A DNA stretch of 64,000 nt. Origin: Streptomyces radiopugnans. GTDB lineage: Bacteria; Actinomycetota; Actinomycetes; Streptomycetales; Streptomycetaceae. Both the position numbers and the translations under genes were made by a program. This document shows, piece by piece, positions 34,874-44,077 of the stretch (positions are counted from its first letter, which is position 1; the number at the start of each line of letters is the position of its first letter). The stretch lies in contig NZ_FOET01000005.1 of NCBI RefSeq assembly GCF_900110735.1, positions 1 through 64,000 on the forward strand, in the 5' to 3' direction. Under the pieces are notes generated by a model. It saw only the letters and a program-made list of their open reading frames with translations. It did not search any database and had not been told where the DNA came from.

Positions 34874-35818
34874 GTGAGCGGTATGTCCGCCCCTGAGCTG
34901 ATCCGTATCGTCTCCCGCGACTCGCCCATGGCACTGGCGCAGGTGGAACGCGTCCGCGCCGGACTGGCCGCGCTCCACCCGCACGTCCGCACCGAGGTCG
35001 TCCCGGTGCGGACCACCGGCGACAAGTGGCTGGGCGACCTCTCGCAGGTCGAGGGGAAGGGCGCGTTCACCAAGGAGGTGGACGCCGCGCTGCTGGCCGG
35101 CGAGGCGGACCTGGCGGTCCACTGCCTCAAGGACGTCCCCGCCGACCGGCCGCTCCCCGCCGGTACGGTGTTCGCCGCCTTCCTCGAGCGCGACGACGTC
35201 CGCGACGCCCTGGTCCACCCCGGCGGCCTCACCCTGGACGAACTCCCGCCCGGCACCCGGATCGGCACCTCCTCGGTGCGGCGCGTCGCGCAGCTCGCGG
35301 GTTCCCACCCGCACCTGGAGTGCGTGCCGTTCCGGGGGAACGCCAACCGGCGCATGGAGAAGATGGCGGCCGGGGAGGCGGACGCCCTGCTGCTGGCGGT
35401 CTCCGGCCTGGAGCGGATCGGCCGCCCGGACGTGATCAGCGAGATCCTGCCGACCGAGGTGATGATGCCGCCGATCGGCGCGGGGATCCTCGTCCTCCAG
35501 TGCCGGGAGGGCGACACCGCCCTGATCGAGGCCGTCAGCGGCCTGGGCGACCCGGACACCCACCGCGAGGCCACCGCCGAGCGGATGCTGCTCCACGTCC
35601 TCCAGGGGCACTGCAACAGCCCGATCGCCGGGTACGCCAGGACCGAGCGGGACGGCGAACTCTCGCTGCGGGCCTGTGTGTTCACCCCCGACGGCAAGAC
35701 CGTCCTCAACGCGCACGAGTGGGCGGGCCGCCTCGACCCGGCCACCCTGGGCACCTCCGTCGCCGTCGCCCTGCTCCGCCAGGGCGCGCGCGACCTGATC
35801 GACGGCATCGCGCACTAG
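34874..35818 (+). CDS. hemC: hydroxymethylbilane synthase paralogue
   Basis: 314 aa from the GTG at 34874, which is six bases after GGAGG; ATG 34883 is spaced worse. Porphobilinogen-deaminase features: [32 protein letters not shown] (catalytic Asp of KDVP), [26 protein letters not shown], and the cofactor-binding Cys in [12 protein letters not shown]. Would polymerise four porphobilinogens into hydroxymethylbilane. No other haem gene is near, and the motif GHCNSPIAG differs from the usual GGCxxPIG, so it may be a second, specialised copy. Confidence 0.85.
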   Translation: MSGMSAPELIRIVSRDSPMALAQVERVRAGLAALHPHVRTEVVPVRTTGDKWLGDLSQVEGKGAFTKEVDAALLAGEADLAVHCLKDVPADRPLPAGTVFAAFLERDDVRDALVHPGGLTLDELPPGTRIGTSSVRRVAQLAGSHPHLECVPFRGNANRRMEKMAAGEADALLLAVSGLERIGRPDVISEILPTEVMMPPIGAGILVLQCREGDTALIEAVSGLGDPDTHREATAERMLLHVLQGHCNSPIAGYARTERDGELSLRACVFTPDGKTVLNAHEWAGRLDPATLGTSVAVALLRQGARDLIDGIAH

Positions 35819-35886
35819 GCGCAGCGCGCCGCGGGTCCGCCTCCGGCGCGGAGAACCGCCGTGCCCGGCGCGAGGGGGCGGGACGC

Positions 35887-35930
35887 GCGAGGCGGCCGGC
35901 CGGGGCGTGGGCCCCGGCCGGCCGCCTCGC
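35887..35930. terminator. bidirectional terminator
   Basis: Perfect 20-bp arms (35887-35906, 35911-35930) with a GTGG loop lie between convergent hemC and the ankyrin gene. Confidence 0.85.
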
Positions 35931-35938
35931 AGCGCGGC

Positions 35939-36358
35939 TCACTCCGCGCCGAGCAGCTTCAGCAGCTCGTGGCGGCCGAACATCCGGGCCGTGTCGATGG
36001 CCGACGGATTGCCGGCGGCCGGGTCGGCGCCGGCCTCCAGCAGCAGCCGCACCATCTCCTCCTCGTCCTTGAAGACCGCGCCCCCGATGGGGGTCTGGCC
36101 GCGGTCGTTGACCCGGTTGGGGTCGGCGCCGCGCTCCAGGAGGGCCCGTACGGTGGGGGTCCGGCCGTAGTAGGCGGCGAGCATCAGGATCGAGTCGCCC
36201 TTGTCGTTGGTCAGGTTGGCCGGGACGCCCGCGTCCACGTACGCCGCGAGGGTGTCCGTGTCGCCTTCCCGGGCGAGGTCGAAGACCTTGGCCGCGAGCT
36301 GGAGCACCTCCGGGTCGTGAGCGGGCTCGGAGGTCTCGGGGGTCGGGGCGTCGGACAT
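35939..36358 (-). CDS. ankyrin-repeat protein
   Basis: 139 aa from the ATG at 36358, with GAGGAGG upstream. Three to four ankyrin repeats from about residue 25 (NDKGDSILMLAAYYGRTPTV, DRGQTPIGGAVFKDEEEMVR). Cytosolic; a protein-protein interaction module of unknown partner. Confidence 0.9.
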   Translation of the reverse strand: MSDAPTPETSEPAHDPEVLQLAAKVFDLAREGDTDTLAAYVDAGVPANLTNDKGDSILMLAAYYGRTPTVRALLERGADPNRVNDRGQTPIGGAVFKDEEEMVRLLLEAGADPAAGNPSAIDTARMFGRHELLKLLGAE

Positions 36359-36494
36359 CGGGTGCCTCCTCGTCGTACCGTCTCGCCGCCTCGGCGGCTG
36401 ATCGTCTTCAGAGTACGTATGCCCGCTTCCCGGCCGGTGCCGCCGCGCTCCCGCCGGCCGCTTCCTCCCGTGTGCCCCGCATACGCTTCGTTCC

Positions 36495-37790
36495 ATGCCG
36501 CCGATCGCGACGTCCGCGCCCCGCCGCCCCGTCCGCCTCCTGGCGGCGGCGGTCGTGCTCGCCCTGGTGGGGCTCAACGCGTACCGGATGACCGTCATCC
36601 CCCAGCCGTGGCCGAGGATGGCCCTGGACTGGGCGCTGGTCGCGGCCGGCTGCGGCGCCCTGTACTGGCGGCGGCGCCGGCCGGTGCCGGTGGCGCTGGC
36701 CGTCCTGCTGTGCGCGGCGGTGTACTACCCGGCCAACCCGTACGACAGTCCGCTGCCGGTGATCGCCTTCGCCGTCGCGCTCTACACGGTCGCGGCCGAG
36801 GGGCGCATGACGGCGGCCGTGACGCTGGCCGTACTGGCCATGCTGGCCGTCGGCTACGGCGAACTGGCGCCCGGACAGGGCGGCGGGCGCCATGTGGACG
36901 ACGCCGCGATGGTGCTCCTCACCGGCTGGCTGTTCGGGGTGATCGCCGCGGGGCACGCCCAGCGCAGCCGGCAGGCGTATCTGCGGGAGGTGGAGCAGCG
37001 GGCGGTCGCGGCGGAGCGGGAGAAGGAGGTGCGGGCGCGGCAGTCCGCGGTGGAGGAGCGGCTGCGCATCGCCCGCGAGCTGCACGACGTGATCGGCCAC
37101 AGCCTGTCGCTGATCAACGTGCAGTCCGGGGCCGTGCTGCACCGGCACACCAAGCGGCCCGGGGAGACGCGGGAGCTGGTGGCCGCGCTGGAGGCGGTAC
37201 GGGCCGGCAGCCGTGACGCCCTGCGCGAGCTGCGCGCCACGCTCGGGGTGCTGCGGCAGGCGGACGAGGAGGCGGCGCCGACCGCGCCCGCGGCCGGGCT
37301 GGAGGACGTGGGAGCCCTGGTGGAGCGGGCGAGCGCGGCCGGACTGGACGCGCGTCTGGTGACCGAGGGGCTGCCGGGGCGGCCGGTGCCGCCGCAGGTG
37401 GGGCTGGCCGCGTACCGGATCGTGCAGGAGTCCCTGACGAACGCGGTCCGCCACTCGGGGGCGCGGCGGGCGGTCGTCACCGTCCGCCACGAGGAGGACG
37501 CCGTGCGGGTGCGGATCGAGGACGACGGGCACGGGGTGCCGGGGGAGGCGGCACAGGGGGATGCGGCGCCGGGGAGGGAGGGGCCGAAGGAGGCGGGGAG
37601 CGCCGGCGACGGTTCGGACCGCGGCCCGGGCGGAAGCGCCGCGGGGAGCGGCATCGAGGGGATGGCGGAGCGGGCGCGGGCGCTGGGCGGTGGGCTGACC
37701 GCCGGGAACGTGCGCGGGGAGGACGGCAAGGGAGGCGTCCGGGGCTACCGGGTGGAGGCCCGGCTGCCGCTGGGGAAGTCCGCCCGGTGA
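36495..37790 (+). CDS. NarL-type sensor histidine kinase
   Basis: 431 aa. Five or six N-terminal membrane helices, a short coiled coil (about 165-190), the HisKA_3 box with the phosphoacceptor His in RIARELHDVIGHSLSLI, then an ATPase domain with N box (VQESLTNAVRHSG) and G box (GSGIEGMAERARALGG). A Gly/Glu-rich insert lies within the ATP lid. Its likely partner regulator at 39438 is separated by an opposite-strand phosphatase gene. Confidence 0.9.
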   Translation: MPPIATSAPRRPVRLLAAAVVLALVGLNAYRMTVIPQPWPRMALDWALVAAGCGALYWRRRRPVPVALAVLLCAAVYYPANPYDSPLPVIAFAVALYTVAAEGRMTAAVTLAVLAMLAVGYGELAPGQGGGRHVDDAAMVLLTGWLFGVIAAGHAQRSRQAYLREVEQRAVAAEREKEVRARQSAVEERLRIARELHDVIGHSLSLINVQSGAVLHRHTKRPGETRELVAALEAVRAGSRDALRELRATLGVLRQADEEAAPTAPAAGLEDVGALVERASAAGLDARLVTEGLPGRPVPPQVGLAAYRIVQESLTNAVRHSGARRAVVTVRHEEDAVRVRIEDDGHGVPGEAAQGDAAPGREGPKEAGSAGDGSDRGPGGSAAGSGIEGMAERARALGGGLTAGNVRGEDGKGGVRGYRVEARLPLGKSAR

Positions 37791-37797
37791 CGGCCGT

Positions 37798-39063
37798 TCA
37801 GAGCTTGATGACGACCAGGGCCGCGTCGTCGGCGGTGCCCCGGTTCATGCCGAGGTCCTCCAGGAGGTTGTCGGCGATCTCCTCCGGGCCCAGGTCACGG
37901 TGCCGGGTGAGGCTCTCCGACAGCCGCTTCAGCCCGACGTCGATGGACTCCTCGCGGCGCTCGACCAGCCCGTCGGTGTAGAGGATGAGGGCCGAGCCCG
38001 GCACATAGGTGGTGATCGCCTGCGGCCGGTGCGAGGGCCTGCTCCGGGCGGCCAGGGGCACGTCGGTGGCCTGGTCCAGCAGCTCGGTGTACCCGTCGGG
38101 GTGGCACAGCATCGGGGGCAGGTGGCCGGCGCTGCTGTAGGTGAGCGTGTGCGTGTGGGTGTCGATGTCGAGCTTGACGGCGGTGGTGGCCAGCGCGCCG
38201 TCGAGGGAGCGCGCGTACAGGTCCAGGCCGTACAGCGCCTGCGCGGGGCCGTCGGCGACCCGCATGGCCGCGCTGAGGGCGCTGCGCAGCTGCCCCATCA
38301 CGCTGGCGGCCTCCAGGCCCCGGCCGACGACGTCACCCACGGCGACGGCGAAGCGGTCCTCGCTGAGGTTGATCATGTCGTACCAGTCGCCGCACACGTT
38401 CAGCGAACCCTGGGCGGGCCGGTAGCGCACGGCCGCGTTGCGGAGCTCCAGCGGCATGTGCGTCGGCAGCATGGCCTTCTGGAGGGTGAGGGCCACCTCG
38501 TGCTCACGGGCGTGCGCCCGCCGCAACCGCTCGTTGTGCTCGTACAGCTCCCGGGCGCGGGCGTACAGCTCGGACTCGGCGATCTTCCCGTCGGCCGCCC
38601 GCAGGCCGCCGCCGGTGTCGGCCAGGCCGGTGGGGTGGGCGAGGCTGTCGCGCACGTACGCCGTGGCGTCCTCGACGCGGTTGACGATCAGGCTCACCGA
38701 GCCGTCCTCGCCGAGGACGGGGGTGTTGACCGGGCTCCAGTACCGCTCCTCGTACCTGCCCTCGGAGCCGGGGCGGGGGATGTCGTACCGCTGGAGGATC
38801 ATGGTGTCCGGCTTGCCCGTCTCCAGTACGCGCCGGAACGAGGCCAGCAGGTTCTCGGGGCCGTCGGCGTCCGGGTCGTCCGGATTGACGGGGAAGACGT
38901 CGAACAGGTGGTGGCCGATCAGCTCGTCGCGGGTGCGCCCGGTGATCTCCAGGTAGGCCTGGTTGGCCTCCACGAAGACGAAGTCCCGGTCCAGCACCGA
39001 CAGGGGGGTGGGGACGGCGTCGAACAGGGCGGCGTAGTCGATGTCGCCGCTCACCTCGCTCAT
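37798..39063 (-). CDS. PAS-domain SpoIIE-type PP2C phosphatase
   Basis: 421 aa. A PAS domain (about residues 8-130, LSVLDRDFVFVEANQAYLEI), a coiled-coil linker, then a PPM domain with GDWYDMI, GDVVGRGLEAASVM, YSSAGHLPPML, LYTDGLVERR and DDAALVVIKL. It should dephosphorylate an anti-sigma-factor antagonist in response to a ligand or redox state of the PAS. Lies seven bases tail to tail from the kinase gene. Confidence 0.92.
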   Translation of the reverse strand: MSEVSGDIDYAALFDAVPTPLSVLDRDFVFVEANQAYLEITGRTRDELIGHHLFDVFPVNPDDPDADGPENLLASFRRVLETGKPDTMILQRYDIPRPGSEGRYEERYWSPVNTPVLGEDGSVSLIVNRVEDATAYVRDSLAHPTGLADTGGGLRAADGKIAESELYARARELYEHNERLRRAHAREHEVALTLQKAMLPTHMPLELRNAAVRYRPAQGSLNVCGDWYDMINLSEDRFAVAVGDVVGRGLEAASVMGQLRSALSAAMRVADGPAQALYGLDLYARSLDGALATTAVKLDIDTHTHTLTYSSAGHLPPMLCHPDGYTELLDQATDVPLAARSRPSHRPQAITTYVPGSALILYTDGLVERREESIDVGLKRLSESLTRHRDLGPEEIADNLLEDLGMNRGTADDAALVVIKL

Positions 39064-39437
39064 GGCCCCTCCCCTCTGCGTGGTGCCGGCCGGAGCCGGG
39101 GACCTCTTTCGTCATGGTGGCACGTACTCTCCACCCGCATCGAACACTACCGCGCGGCCCGTGGGGCCAGCAGGCCGCGGACGGATGGCCGGCGCCTCCC
39201 CCCGGCCGCGGTGTGCCGCGGGCGGACGGAGCGTCCCACTCCGGGCGGAGAGGGTGAATTCGGCCGTCGAGCACCTGCCTTTGTGCAATTGTGCGCCACC
39301 TGGGCGGGTGTGTGCCGCACCGGCGCGGCGGGCCACGACCGTACCCGATCTTGGGAGGACGTGTGGCAGGTTCCACAGCGTCTCCACACCCGGCGCGGGC
39401 GGCGGCCGGGCGGGGGCGGGCGGCATAGGCTCGTGCC
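39064..39437. other. divergent intergenic region
   Basis: 374 bp between the PAS-PP2C gene and the response-regulator gene. No gene supported. A lower-G+C spot around 39277-39290 contains a direct repeat of TTGTGC; no clear promoter could be assigned. Confidence 0.45.
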
Positions 39438-40127
39438 ATGGCCGCAGAGCACGACGGGCGACGGGTGCGCGTCATCCTCGCCGACGACCAGACCCTGGTG
39501 CGGGCGGGTTTCCGCTCCATCCTCGCCGACGAGGACGACATCGAGGTCGTCGGCGAGGCCGGGGACGGACTGCGGGCCGTCGAGCTGACGCGCGAGCTGC
39601 GGCCCGACGTGGTGCTGATGGACATCCGGATGCCCGGGCTGGACGGGCTGGAGGCCGCCCGGCGCATCGCCGCCGACGAGCGGCTCCCGGACACCAGGGT
39701 GGTCATCCTGACCACCTTCGACGTGGACGACTACGTGTACGGGGCGCTGCGCGCGGGCGCCTCCGGCTTCCTGCTCAAGGACACCGAGCCGATGGAGCTG
39801 CTGCACGCGGTGCGGGTCGTGGCGCGCGGCGACGCGCTGATCGCCCCCGCGGTGACCCGCCGGCTGATCGCGGAGTTCGCCGGGCGGGCGCGGCAGCCGG
39901 ACCCGTCGCCCCGCCTCGGGGCGCTCACCGGGCGGGAGCGTGAGGTCATGACCCTGGTGGGCGAGGGCCTGTCCAACGACGAGATCGCCCGCCGCCTGGT
40001 GCTCAGCCCGGCCACCGCCAAGACGCACGTCAGCCGGATCATGACCAAGCTCGGCGTACGCGACAGGGCGCAGCTGGTGATCCTGGCGTACGAGTCGGGG
40101 ATGATCACGCCGGGCTGGCTGGGTTAG
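39438..40127 (+). CDS. NarL/LuxR-family response regulator
   Basis: 229 aa. Receiver domain with acidic pocket (ILADDQ), phosphoacceptor Asp in DVVLMDIRMPGLDG and Lys in FLLKD. C-terminal LuxR helix-turn-helix is LTGREREVMTLVGEGLSNDE with ATAKTHVSRIMTKLGV. Natural partner of the kinase at 36495, same strand, 1.6 kb upstream. The cytochrome bd genes start 200 bp downstream and are a possible target. Confidence 0.93.
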   Translation: MAAEHDGRRVRVILADDQTLVRAGFRSILADEDDIEVVGEAGDGLRAVELTRELRPDVVLMDIRMPGLDGLEAARRIAADERLPDTRVVILTTFDVDDYVYGALRAGASGFLLKDTEPMELLHAVRVVARGDALIAPAVTRRLIAEFAGRARQPDPSPRLGALTGREREVMTLVGEGLSNDEIARRLVLSPATAKTHVSRIMTKLGVRDRAQLVILAYESGMITPGWLG

Positions 40128-40326
40128 GGACCGGCCCGGACGGGAGCCGGACGGAGCGGGGACGGGGGCGCGGGGAGACGGCGGCTGCGGGGATCCCTTA
40201 GGGGGAACGCGCCCGCGGACGCAACCCGGGTGGTACGTCCGCGCGCCCGGCCGCGCCCGGTGCCGTACCCGAGGTGTCCGCCACGGGCCGATGCGCCGGG
40301 GCGCACCGTTCGCCGACGGTGGTGGC

Positions 40327-41694
40327 GTGGACGGAACCGGAGCACTCGACCTGGCGCGGTGGCAGTTCGCCCTCACCGCCGCCGCGCACTTCCTGTTCGT
40401 CTCGCTGACGCTGGGCCTGGCCACCGTGGTGACCGCCGTCCAGACGTGGGCGGTGCTGCGGCGCGGGAGCGGCGGGGACGGCGGGCGGGACGCGGCCGTG
40501 CGCGCGCGCATGGTGCGCTTCTGGGGCCAGCTCTACGTCGTCAACTACGCGGTCGGGATCGTCACCGGCATCGCCATGGAGTTCCAGTTCGGGCTGGCCT
40601 GGAGCGGGCTCGGGCACTACGCGGGCGATGTCCTCGGCGCCTCGCTGGCGATGGAGACGATCGTCGCGTTCTTCGTCGAGTCCACCTTCCTGGGTCTGTG
40701 GATCTTCGGCTGGAACCGTTTCGGACCGCGCCTGCACTGCGCCCTGCTGTGGGTGGTCACCGGCACCGCCTACCTGTCGGCCTACTGGATCCTGGTCGCC
40801 AACGGCTTCCTCAACCACCCCGTGGGGTACACCAGGACGGCGCACGGCATCGAACTGGCCGACGCCCCCGCCGTCCTGGCCAACCCCAGCACGCTGCTCG
40901 CCTTCGGGCACATCGCGGGCGGGGCGCTGCTGACGGCGGCGTTCTTCGTCGCCGGGATCAGCGCGTACCACCTCCGCCGGCGCGGCACGTCCCGTCCGTC
41001 CGGGGCCGACACCGAACTGTTCCGCAGGTCGCTGCGGATCGGGGTCTTCCTCGCGCCGCCCGCGCTGCTGTGGACGGCGGCGTCCGGCGGCCTCCAGCTC
41101 TCCGCGATCGCCGGCCACCAGCCGATGAAGAGCGCGGTGTGGCGGGCGGAGACGGCCGAGATCGCGCGGCTCCAGGCGGAGCTGGTGGAGCGTTTCGGCC
41201 CGGGCGACTACGTCCCCTCCCAGGGGCTGGTGCGCGGCGCCGCGCTGCTGATGCTCGGCGCGTTCGCGCTGATGCTGTACGCCTCGGCCGGCTCGGCGCT
41301 GCTGGCCTGCTTCCGCCGGGCCGTGCTCCGCTTCCGGGGCTGGCACGTGCTGCTGATGGCGCTGGTGCCGCTGCCGTACGTGGCGATGACGGCGGGCTGG
41401 GTCTTCCGGGAGGCCGGACGGCAGCCGTGGGTGGTCTACGGGCTGCTGCGGACCGAGGACGCGCTCTCGGACGTGTCGGCCGGCGGGATGCGGGTCTCGC
41501 TGGCCGTCTTCACCACGCTCTTCGCGCTGCTGCTGGCCGTCAACTGGTGGCTGCTGCTGCGCACGGCCCGCCGGGGCCCCGGCGCCGTCGCGCTCGGGGG
41601 GCTCGGGGAGCCGGGTGAGGACGAGCGGGACGAGCGGACACCGGGGGACGGGCCGCCCGCCGGACGCGACATCGGCCCCGTCCCCGCGTACTGA
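40327..41694 (+). CDS. cydA: cytochrome bd-type oxidase subunit I, compact form
   Basis: 455 aa from the GTG at 40327 (VDGTGALDLARWQF). Haem-ligand candidates are His21 (AAAHFLFVS) and His195 (LAFGHIAGG). The quinone/haem-d segments are present as MEFQFGLAW, and GWVFREAGRQPW in place of the usual GWxxTExGRQPW. The Q-loop after GHQPMKSAVWRAETAE is short. About nine membrane helices. Reduces O2 with quinol. Followed by the subunit II gene; no cydDC here. Confidence 0.88.
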   Translation: MDGTGALDLARWQFALTAAAHFLFVSLTLGLATVVTAVQTWAVLRRGSGGDGGRDAAVRARMVRFWGQLYVVNYAVGIVTGIAMEFQFGLAWSGLGHYAGDVLGASLAMETIVAFFVESTFLGLWIFGWNRFGPRLHCALLWVVTGTAYLSAYWILVANGFLNHPVGYTRTAHGIELADAPAVLANPSTLLAFGHIAGGALLTAAFFVAGISAYHLRRRGTSRPSGADTELFRRSLRIGVFLAPPALLWTAASGGLQLSAIAGHQPMKSAVWRAETAEIARLQAELVERFGPGDYVPSQGLVRGAALLMLGAFALMLYASAGSALLACFRRAVLRFRGWHVLLMALVPLPYVAMTAGWVFREAGRQPWVVYGLLRTEDALSDVSAGGMRVSLAVFTTLFALLLAVNWWLLLRTARRGPGAVALGGLGEPGEDERDERTPGDGPPAGRDIGPVPAY

Positions 41695-41730
41695 GCCGTA
41701 CCGAGAGCCGTACCGAGAGCGGAGACCGCC

Positions 41731-42519
41731 GTGGAGATCGCCGTGGAGACCCTCGCCGCCGCCCTGCTGGGCCTGTTCACCGCCGGCTACCTCGTGCTCG
41801 GCGGCGCCGACCTCGGCGTCTGCATGCTCCTGCCCCACCTGGGGCGCGACGCGGACGAGCGGCGGACCGTCCTGGCCGCCATCGCCCCCTTCTTCCTGGG
41901 CAACGAGGTGTGGCTGATCGCCGCCGCCGGGGTGTTCGTCGGCTGCTTCCCGGCGCTGGAGGGTGAGGTGTTCACCGGTCAGTCCGCCGTCCTCGTCCCC
42001 CTGCTGGCCGGATGGATCGTGCGGGACGCGGGCCTGTGGTGGCGCGGACGCGCCCCGTGGCGCGCCTGGCGGGCGCTCTGCGACGGCATGGTCGTGGCCG
42101 GGAGCTGGACGGCTGCCCTCGCCTGGGGATGGCTGCTGGCCGGACTGCTCACCGGCGACCCCGCCGAACCGGCCGCGGGCCCGGCCACCGTCCTCACCTC
42201 GCTGGGCGTGGCCGCGCTCTTCGCCGTCCACGGGTCGGCCTTCGCCGCGCTGCGGCTGACCGGTGGCCTCCGCCGCCGCGCCCGGCTGCCCGCGGGCCGT
42301 GCCGGCGAGCGCTCCACCTTCGCCCTGACCGCCCTGGCCATGGCCGTGCTGCCGCTCGCCGCGGGGGTACGGCTGCCCCTGGCCGAGTCGGCGGCCGGCG
42401 GCCAGGTGCTCGGCCTGCTGGTGCCTGCGGTGCTGGCGGTCGTACCGCTGCCGGTGGCCGCCCAGGTGTGGCTGTGGCTGACCTTCCGGGGCCGGGTCAC
42501 CGGCCCCTCGTACCTGTGA
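41731..42519 (+). CDS. cydB: cytochrome bd-type oxidase subunit II, short form
   Basis: 262 aa from the GTG at 41731. N-terminal helix TAGYLVLGGADLGVCMLLPH resembles CydB (GxxxxGGxDLG). APFFLGNEVWLIAAAG is the typical GNEVWL segment. Shorter than usual CydB (about 330-380 aa) and with about seven helices. It pairs with the preceding subunit I gene. Confidence 0.85.
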   Translation: MEIAVETLAAALLGLFTAGYLVLGGADLGVCMLLPHLGRDADERRTVLAAIAPFFLGNEVWLIAAAGVFVGCFPALEGEVFTGQSAVLVPLLAGWIVRDAGLWWRGRAPWRAWRALCDGMVVAGSWTAALAWGWLLAGLLTGDPAEPAAGPATVLTSLGVAALFAVHGSAFAALRLTGGLRRRARLPAGRAGERSTFALTALAMAVLPLAAGVRLPLAESAAGGQVLGLLVPAVLAVVPLPVAAQVWLWLTFRGRVTGPSYL

Positions 42520-42548
42520 ACACCCCGATCCGAGAGAGCGAGAAGACC

Positions 42549-42779
42549 GTGAAGCACGTACTCGCCGCACTCGCCGGCCTCGTCGCCGGCTTCCTCCTGG
42601 GCGAGCTGGCCGCCGTGGCGATCGGCCTCACCGCCGAGGCCGTCCTCGGCGCCTCGATGCCCTTCGCGCTCAAGCTCATGCCCCTCTACCTGGCGGCGGC
42701 CGGAGCCGTCGCGGGCCCGTACCTCCTCGGCCGGAAGGCCCGCCGGAGGCGGGGAGGGAGGCCGGAGGGGAGCCGGTGA
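42549..42779 (+). CDS. small membrane protein of the cyd operon
   Basis: 76 aa from the GTG at 42549, with AGCGAGAAG upstream; a GTG at 42516 overlapping the cydB stop (GTGA) is an alternative start. Two hydrophobic helices (VLAALAGLVAGFLLGELAAV and LYLAAAGAVAGPYLLG) and a basic tail. Resembles DUF5957-like small proteins from memory. It could be a CydX-like accessory by position. Its 3' 104 bp overlap the convergent APH-family gene. Confidence 0.65.
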   Translation: MKHVLAALAGLVAGFLLGELAAVAIGLTAEAVLGASMPFALKLMPLYLAAAGAVAGPYLLGRKARRRRGGRPEGSR

Positions 42780-43917
42780 CACCGGCCGCCCGCCCGCCGG
42801 GACGGGAGGCTCCCGCCCCCGCCGCGGCGCGTACCGCCGGGGCGGGGGCAGGGGCAGAGGCGGGGCGGCCCGGGCGGGGCTTCACGCGGCCGGGCGCCGT
42901 GTGCGCCGTGTGCGCCGCGTATGCCGCCTCGACCTCCCCCCTGCCGGGCACCCTGGCCATCCCCAGGGCGTCCGCGGCACGCTCCAGGACGCCGTGCACG
43001 GTCCCGGCGACCCTGCTCAGCCGCTCGCCGTACTCGGCCGGGCCCGCGCCGGCGAGCCACCGGGCCTGGCGGACGACGTCCGTGTACACCGACTGGGCCC
43101 TCTTGTAGGCGAGGTAGCGGGGCAGGTCCTGCCCGGCCGCGGCCCCCGCACCGGGCAGTACGGCTTCCACCGTCGTGCGCCAGCGTTCGACGACCTCGCC
43201 CTCCTGCGACGGCGGGTAGCCCATCAGGTACAGATGGGTGGCCAGGTCGTAGAGCGGGTCGCCGAGCATGGCCAGCTCCCAGTCGATGGTCCACAGCAGG
43301 CCCGATCCGTCGACGATCAGGTTCGCCCGGTGCAGATCGCCGTGGAGCAGGCAGAACGGCCGCGGCGTCAGCTTCCCGGCCTCGGACCACAGCCGCGACG
43401 TCCGGCCGAGGGCGCGCGGCGGGACGCCCAGCCGGTCGAAGAGCCGGCCGTACTCGGGGCGCCGGGCGCGGTAGGCGCGTCTGCGGGTGAACCGGATGAG
43501 GCCGCGCAGGAACTTCGAGCTGCGCGGCGAGGCGACGCGTTCCCGGCGAGAGCACCGGCGCGCCGCGGTGACGGCCTCGGGGCGTACGCGGGCCAGTTCC
43601 GAGAAGCGCCGCAGGATCTGCGCGAGGTGCTCCTCGGCCACGGCCTCCCCGGTGGGGGAGACCTCGGACAGCGTCCTTCCCGCGATGAAGTCCTGGACCG
43701 CCGGGCCTCCGGCGCCCACCGGGCGGGCCGACGGGACGCGGGACACGCCGTGCCGGCCGAGTTCGGCCAGCAGGTCCTCCTCGGAGCGGAAGCAGCGCCG
43801 GTCGAACCAGAGGACCTCGTCGCGGGGTTCGGCGAGTTTGACCCATCCGCGGCCTCCGGGCCCGGGGACCACGTGCCAGATGCGGTGGTGTCCCTGGAAG
43901 GTGGAGGGGTGTGCCAT
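42676..43917 (-). CDS. aminoglycoside-phosphotransferase-family kinase
   Basis: 413 aa from the ATG at 43917. The APH catalytic loop is CLLHGDLHRANLIVDG (HGDxxxxN), followed by the Mg-binding TIDWELAMLGDPLYDLA. The N lobe has a degenerate ATP-binding part. The C-terminal 85 residues are Pro/Ala/Gly-rich and disordered, and this tail is what overlaps the convergent small membrane gene. Substrate unknown; aminoglycoside resistance should not be assumed. Confidence 0.82.
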   Translation of the reverse strand: MAHPSTFQGHHRIWHVVPGPGGRGWVKLAEPRDEVLWFDRRCFRSEEDLLAELGRHGVSRVPSARPVGAGGPAVQDFIAGRTLSEVSPTGEAVAEEHLAQILRRFSELARVRPEAVTAARRCSRRERVASPRSSKFLRGLIRFTRRRAYRARRPEYGRLFDRLGVPPRALGRTSRLWSEAGKLTPRPFCLLHGDLHRANLIVDGSGLLWTIDWELAMLGDPLYDLATHLYLMGYPPSQEGEVVERWRTTVEAVLPGAGAAAGQDLPRYLAYKRAQSVYTDVVRQARWLAGAGPAEYGERLSRVAGTVHGVLERAADALGMARVPGRGEVEAAYAAHTAHTAPGRVKPRPGRPASAPAPAPAVRAAAGAGASRPGGRAAGVTGSPPASLPASGGPSGRGGTGPRRLRPPPGRGA

Positions 43918-44077
43918 CGACGCGGTTCCGGAGTCCTTCGGTCGTGCGGACCGGCCCGCCGGGGACGGGACGGTGCAGGGCTGTGCGGTGCGGTGCGGGG
44001 GACGGGAGGCGGGGAAGGCGAAGACTACTCCGCGGACCGCGGGGGGATGCGCCCGTGCCCGGACCCCGCACACCCCC

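Noticed and set aside
42676..43917. APH-family kinase considered as an aminoglycoside resistance gene
   Set aside because: The HGDxxxxN family is broad and the context gives no resistance or biosynthesis link.
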